The position numbers and the translations under genes are program-made. A stretch of 10,000 bases of DNA from Stramonita haemastoma (lineage: Eukaryota; Mollusca; Gastropoda; Neogastropoda; Muricidae). The notes below the pieces were generated by a model. It searched no databases and had not been told where the DNA came from. It worked only from the letters and a program-made list of their open reading frames with translations. How positions within the stretch are numbered: position 1 is the first letter of the stretch; each line of letters opens with the position of its first letter. Below are positions 6,643-10,000 of the stretch, piece by piece. The stretch covers positions 18,055,145 through 18,065,144 of the forward strand of contig CM060326.1 of the NCBI GenBank assembly GCA_030674155.1. The letters run 5' to 3'.

Positions 6643-6925
6643 TCTATTCCTTGTGATCGTTGTGGAAAGGCCAGCACTCGACACAAAGCTCAAAGTCATC
6701 CAAGAGGGGAAACCTAACTTCCTTTTCCCTGTTAATAACGTGAAAGGTTTTAGACCTCTGCAAGCCTACTTCTTGGACAGGCCCTGCATGGTTGCGAGGT
6801 CACTTTCAGTGTTGTGTGCGGTCAGTAATTTCTTGTAGTATAAGACAAGGACAAGGGAAAATATGTTGAAACTTCATATTCTACAGGTTAAATCTTTTTG
6901 TTTTTTTCGGTAGCTTCTCAGTGTG
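6643..6925. other. Unique stretch with dispersed repeat copy 2
   Basis: This stretch follows the LINE tail. It contains the second copy of the 43-bp dispersed repeat (6718-6764). An open frame of 61 codons starts at 6653 but shows no known motif, signal peptide or domain, and it crosses the repeat, so I do not call it a gene. Confidence 0.45.
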
Positions 6926-7300
<375 letters not shown>

Positions 7301-7870
7301 AAAAGCAAAAGCAAACAGGGACAATCAAACACAAAGAGACCTCAGATTAGCGGGAGGGGGTGGATGACCAACCAAACAACACTGTAACTCTACCAGACAG
7401 TTATTCACAATGTCTGATTCCCTCCCTAACTCTACACCACACATGACCTACTTCTTCGATAAGAACAGAAAAGAAAAAAACAACAACCAAACAAATAAGC
7501 AAAGGGCAGCCGAAAATGAACACGAAGCTTTTCCAGACCTCATCTGGCCACAAAAGCTCTATGAGTGATTAATAGACTTAAGTTGGTAATTGCCTCGCCG
7601 TTGATCTTCTGATATTATAGGTCAGAATTGACTAGAAAACTAGCTACAGTTCAGGATTACTATTCTCTCTTCTTCGACCTCAACCTCCTTGTTCCTGATG
7701 CTACGTACGTTCTTTTATCCTTAGTTAATTTATAGCATCAATTGTGGTATCGACTCTTGTTGTTTGTCTCTGATAATTGGAGGAAAGTCATTTGAAAATG
7801 GATGTGTGAGTTTTTATTGGTTCATCAACAAATGTTTGGTTTTTTTTTACAAAAAAAAAACACACTGAAA
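7301..7870. other. Unique non-coding DNA
   Basis: A mixed sequence without open frames of note, repeats shared with the rest of the window, or recognised motifs. Poly-T/poly-A runs lie at 7841-7860. Confidence 0.5.
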
Positions 7871-7877
7871 ATGTCTG

Positions 7878-7946
7878 AGTGTGTGTGTGTGTGTGGGGGG
7901 TGGTGGTGTGTGTGTGTGTGTGTGATGAGTAGATGAGAGAGATAGA

Positions 7947-8042
<96 letters not shown>
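7878..8042. repeat. (GT)n then (GA)n microsatellite
   Basis: GT repeats split by a GGGGGGTGGTGG interruption (7878-7924) are followed, after a short GATGAGTAGAT spacer, by GA repeats (7936-8042) with two small interruptions. The GT-then-GA order on the plus strand is the same as at 3600-3790. The minus-strand Ser/Leu-rich frames here are artefacts. Confidence 0.97.
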
Positions 8043-8043
<1 letters not shown>

Positions 8044-9022
8044 AATCTGTATATTTTTGTCCAATTTGTCAATATGTGTTTATTATCGTTAGGTCTATGA
8101 TCCCTACAGTGCTACACATAAACAAGACCCTAACTACTGACAAAGTGGCAGCTGTCAAATAGGCAGGACGTTAAAGACAAATCATGTCCTCATGAAAACT
8201 CGGTATCTGTTAAGCTTCATACCATAGAGCTAAAAGTTCAGCAAGCTAAATGTCAGGTCAACAGTATTGACATACTAATTGAAAAGCCACGACAACAATT
8301 TCTGATTACTCTAACAGAGATCGAGGCTTTGTGCACTTGTTGTCCAATTCTAGCCGCAGCGCAATACATAACTATTCTTATTATCTGATCAAAAGCTGAC
8401 TTATAAAAACCCTTCTGCTTCTCCTATGAATGTCTGCATCCTTAGCTGAATTGCCAGCCTCCTTTCTCCATCACCGCTATCTATTATTATCGCTAACAGC
8501 CAGCTACTTTATAGACATCTTCCAAAAACCCCTGTCCGCTTTATTCTCACGTTACATCCTCCCTGGCCAGCCTCTTCATGAACACCCAGACTTCCCTAAG
8601 CTACCTCCCCGCCACTGCTTCATTAGCAGCTTCTCCACCCCCCCCCACCCCTCTCCTCCATCCTTCATCCTCCCCTAACTGCCTGGTAAACATCGTGGCT
8701 GTAGTTCCTGAGCAGCAGCTTCCAGTCGTGGCTCCCTCCCTCCCTGTCGTTGATCAATACTCCAGGAGCAATGACTGCTGTGTTCCAGACCGACAGATAA
8801 TAGCGGGCATGGCCAGAGTTATGACCTGCCATTTCAACAAAGCCGCGTCCTCCACCAGCCCTGAGCCGTAACGTAACCTTCCCTCCACCTAGGTCTGTGA
8901 ATGTCTGTCTGTGTGTGTGTGGCTTCATTCCTTCCATTCACACTATACTCTACTCTACTACCGCCGCCTCCCGGTACCATCTGTCTGCCTGCTGATAATT
9001 GGGGACAGGGCAGCGGTTGACA
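8043..9022. other. Unique DNA with unrecognised overlapping open frames
   Basis: About 1 kb free of simple repeats. A TATAAAAA string at 8402-8409 precedes an 82-codon frame (8430-8678). Frames of 97 codons (8578-8871, plus strand) and 90 codons (8665-8937, minus strand) overlap around 8670-8870. None has a domain, signal sequence or motif I recognise, and the plus-strand frames are Pro/Ser-rich because of the C-rich DNA at 8545-8690 (including C9 at 8638-8646). A short host exon cannot be excluded, but nothing in the sequence supports a specific gene model. Confidence 0.4.
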
Positions 9023-9415
9023 CGTGCTCTTCAGTCATCTCGGTCCGTACCGTTGCCGCTTCCGAGAGAGGGTATAATAAGGAAATGTTATGGACCTAGA
9101 TGCGAGAGAGAAAGTTTAGCCTAGGTGTTTCTGTTTGTGTCTCTGTTGTTTTGTTAATGTTTCCCTGCTTTGCTCAACTGTCCACTTCCCGTGCTCTTTA
9201 GTCATCTGTGATCCATACTGTTTGTTGTTGCTTGCGAGGGAGGGTATAATAAGGAAATGTTATGGATTAGATGCCGAGAAAGAAAGTCAATCTGTTTCTG
9301 TTTGTTGTCTCTTGTTTTGTTTCCTTGCTTTTTGCGTAACTGTCCATTCCCGTGCTCTTCAGTCAAGATACGGTTATTTCCAATATCGTCGTTGCTTTTG
9401 ATTTGTTGCTTGACA
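9023..9415. repeat. Tandem repeat, about 2.4 copies of a ~165-bp unit
   Basis: Units start with CGTGCTCTT(C/T)AGTCA at 9023, 9190 and 9351, giving periods of 167 and 161 bp; the third copy fades out near 9415. The first two copies share a perfect 27-bp block, GAGGGTATAATAAGGAAATG plus TTATGGA, at 9068-9094 and 9240-9266. They also share a TTTCTGTTTGT...TTTTGTT...CCCTGCTT/CCTTGCTT block and an AACTGTCCA(C)TTCC end. The first part of the unit and the T-rich part have diverged more. Open frames crossing the array read the repeat in different frames and are not conserved as protein. Confidence 0.9.
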
Positions 9416-10000
9416 ATAGGGTTGCAAGTTAGATCGGTTTTGTGGCAATCTGTATGTCATGGCTCTCCTGAATGGAGTTGTTGACGTGAATGCTTCGTTG
9501 TTGGCTATTATCATTGCTTCCATGCCCACAGACAACTATAGACACTGATATGAAGGGGGATGAGAGAGGCTTTGTAACTCCTATTTTTACAATGCCCTAG
9601 ACCTACTCTGGTGTCATAGCAATTCCAAATAATTTTATTGCGTTTGTATATCGCTGTTAATAAATACGGCATCTGGAATAGGTGAGTTGTTTTCACCCTG
9701 TTTCACGTAAATTGTATTATGGAACAATGCACTGGCATGGAAAGAGTACAATTATATTGACGATTCTATTAAACACCTACTTCTAACCACCTGTTGACAT
9801 AGAAACTACAAAACTGTTTCTTCCTAATCACCCAGTTCGGTGAAATTCTACAATCAATAGATTTACTTACCACTATAAAAACATGGAGTCTAGCTTTAAG
9901 TTACAAAACCATAAAAACGGCATACACTTTTTCAGTTTTCGCAAAGTGTTCATATATTCTACAATGCTGGATCACGACTTTCATTGAACGAAATTTAACA
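9416..10000. other. Unique AT-rich non-coding DNA
   Basis: No gene, tRNA or shared repeat is seen. An AATAAA hexamer occurs near 9660, but no upstream coding sequence supports a transcript end. Short open frames on both strands are of chance length for AT-rich DNA. Confidence 0.55.

Noticed and set aside
8402..8409. TATA-box promoter for the frame at 8430
   Set aside because: A TATA box there would place the start site at or after the ATG, so it does not fit that frame, and AT-rich DNA gives such strings by chance.
9640..9670. Polyadenylation signal AATAAA
   Set aside because: There is no upstream open frame or downstream GU-rich element clear enough to support a transcript end.

Overview
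This is a repeat-rich, gene-poor piece of an animal nuclear genome. It is very probably from a mollusc, and a gastropod is the best guess. The reasons are long dinucleotide and tetranucleotide microsatellites, scattered tRNA-derived SINE copies whose body sequence I recognise as a type common in gastropod and bivalve genomes, and two 5'-truncated copies of a non-LTR retrotransposon. The organism call is an inference from repeat style and remembered family resemblance, not from a gene. I found no intact host protein-coding gene, no rRNA, no functional tRNA, no CRISPR array and nothing prokaryotic. Almost every open frame is a by-product of microsatellites or of SINE/LINE sequence.

Layout. 1-510: compound CAGA/CA/GA microsatellite. 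511-1085: mostly unique DNA with a purine tract and a strong G-quadruplex motif (914-948). 1086-1490: pyrimidine-rich CT/TCTG/GAGT region with an internal ~153-bp duplication. 1491-1855: unique. 1856-2488: three tandem copies of a 188-229-bp unit, each carrying its own CA array. 2489-3599: unique AT-rich DNA with homopolymer C tracts and a pair of CRE-like sites. 3600-3790: GT/GC/GA compound array with Z-DNA and triplex character. 3843-6770: a cluster of retroposons holding one SINE split by a GT expansion, one minus-strand SINE-like body, a LINE 3' end abutting a half-tRNA, a SINE fragment, one near full-length SINE, a second SINE fragment, and a longer but frameshifted LINE 3' end. 6770-6925: short unique stretch. 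6926-7300: GA/CAGA/GATA compound array. 7301-7870: unique. 7878-8042: GT then GA array. 8043-9020: unique and partly C-rich, with unrecognised overlapping open frames. 9023-9415: a 2.4-copy tandem repeat of about 165 bp with a perfectly conserved 27-bp core. 9416-10000: unique AT-rich DNA.

No set of genes works together here. The story is of repeats: LINE fragments keep recognisable C-terminal coding sequence and end in short GGTGAA-type repeats, SINE copies of one family are present in several states of decay, and local tandem duplications and microsatellite growth have reshaped the DNA between them. I see no convincing new molecular system. The most informative features are the paired LINE 3' ends, the SINE series and the two complex tandem arrays.
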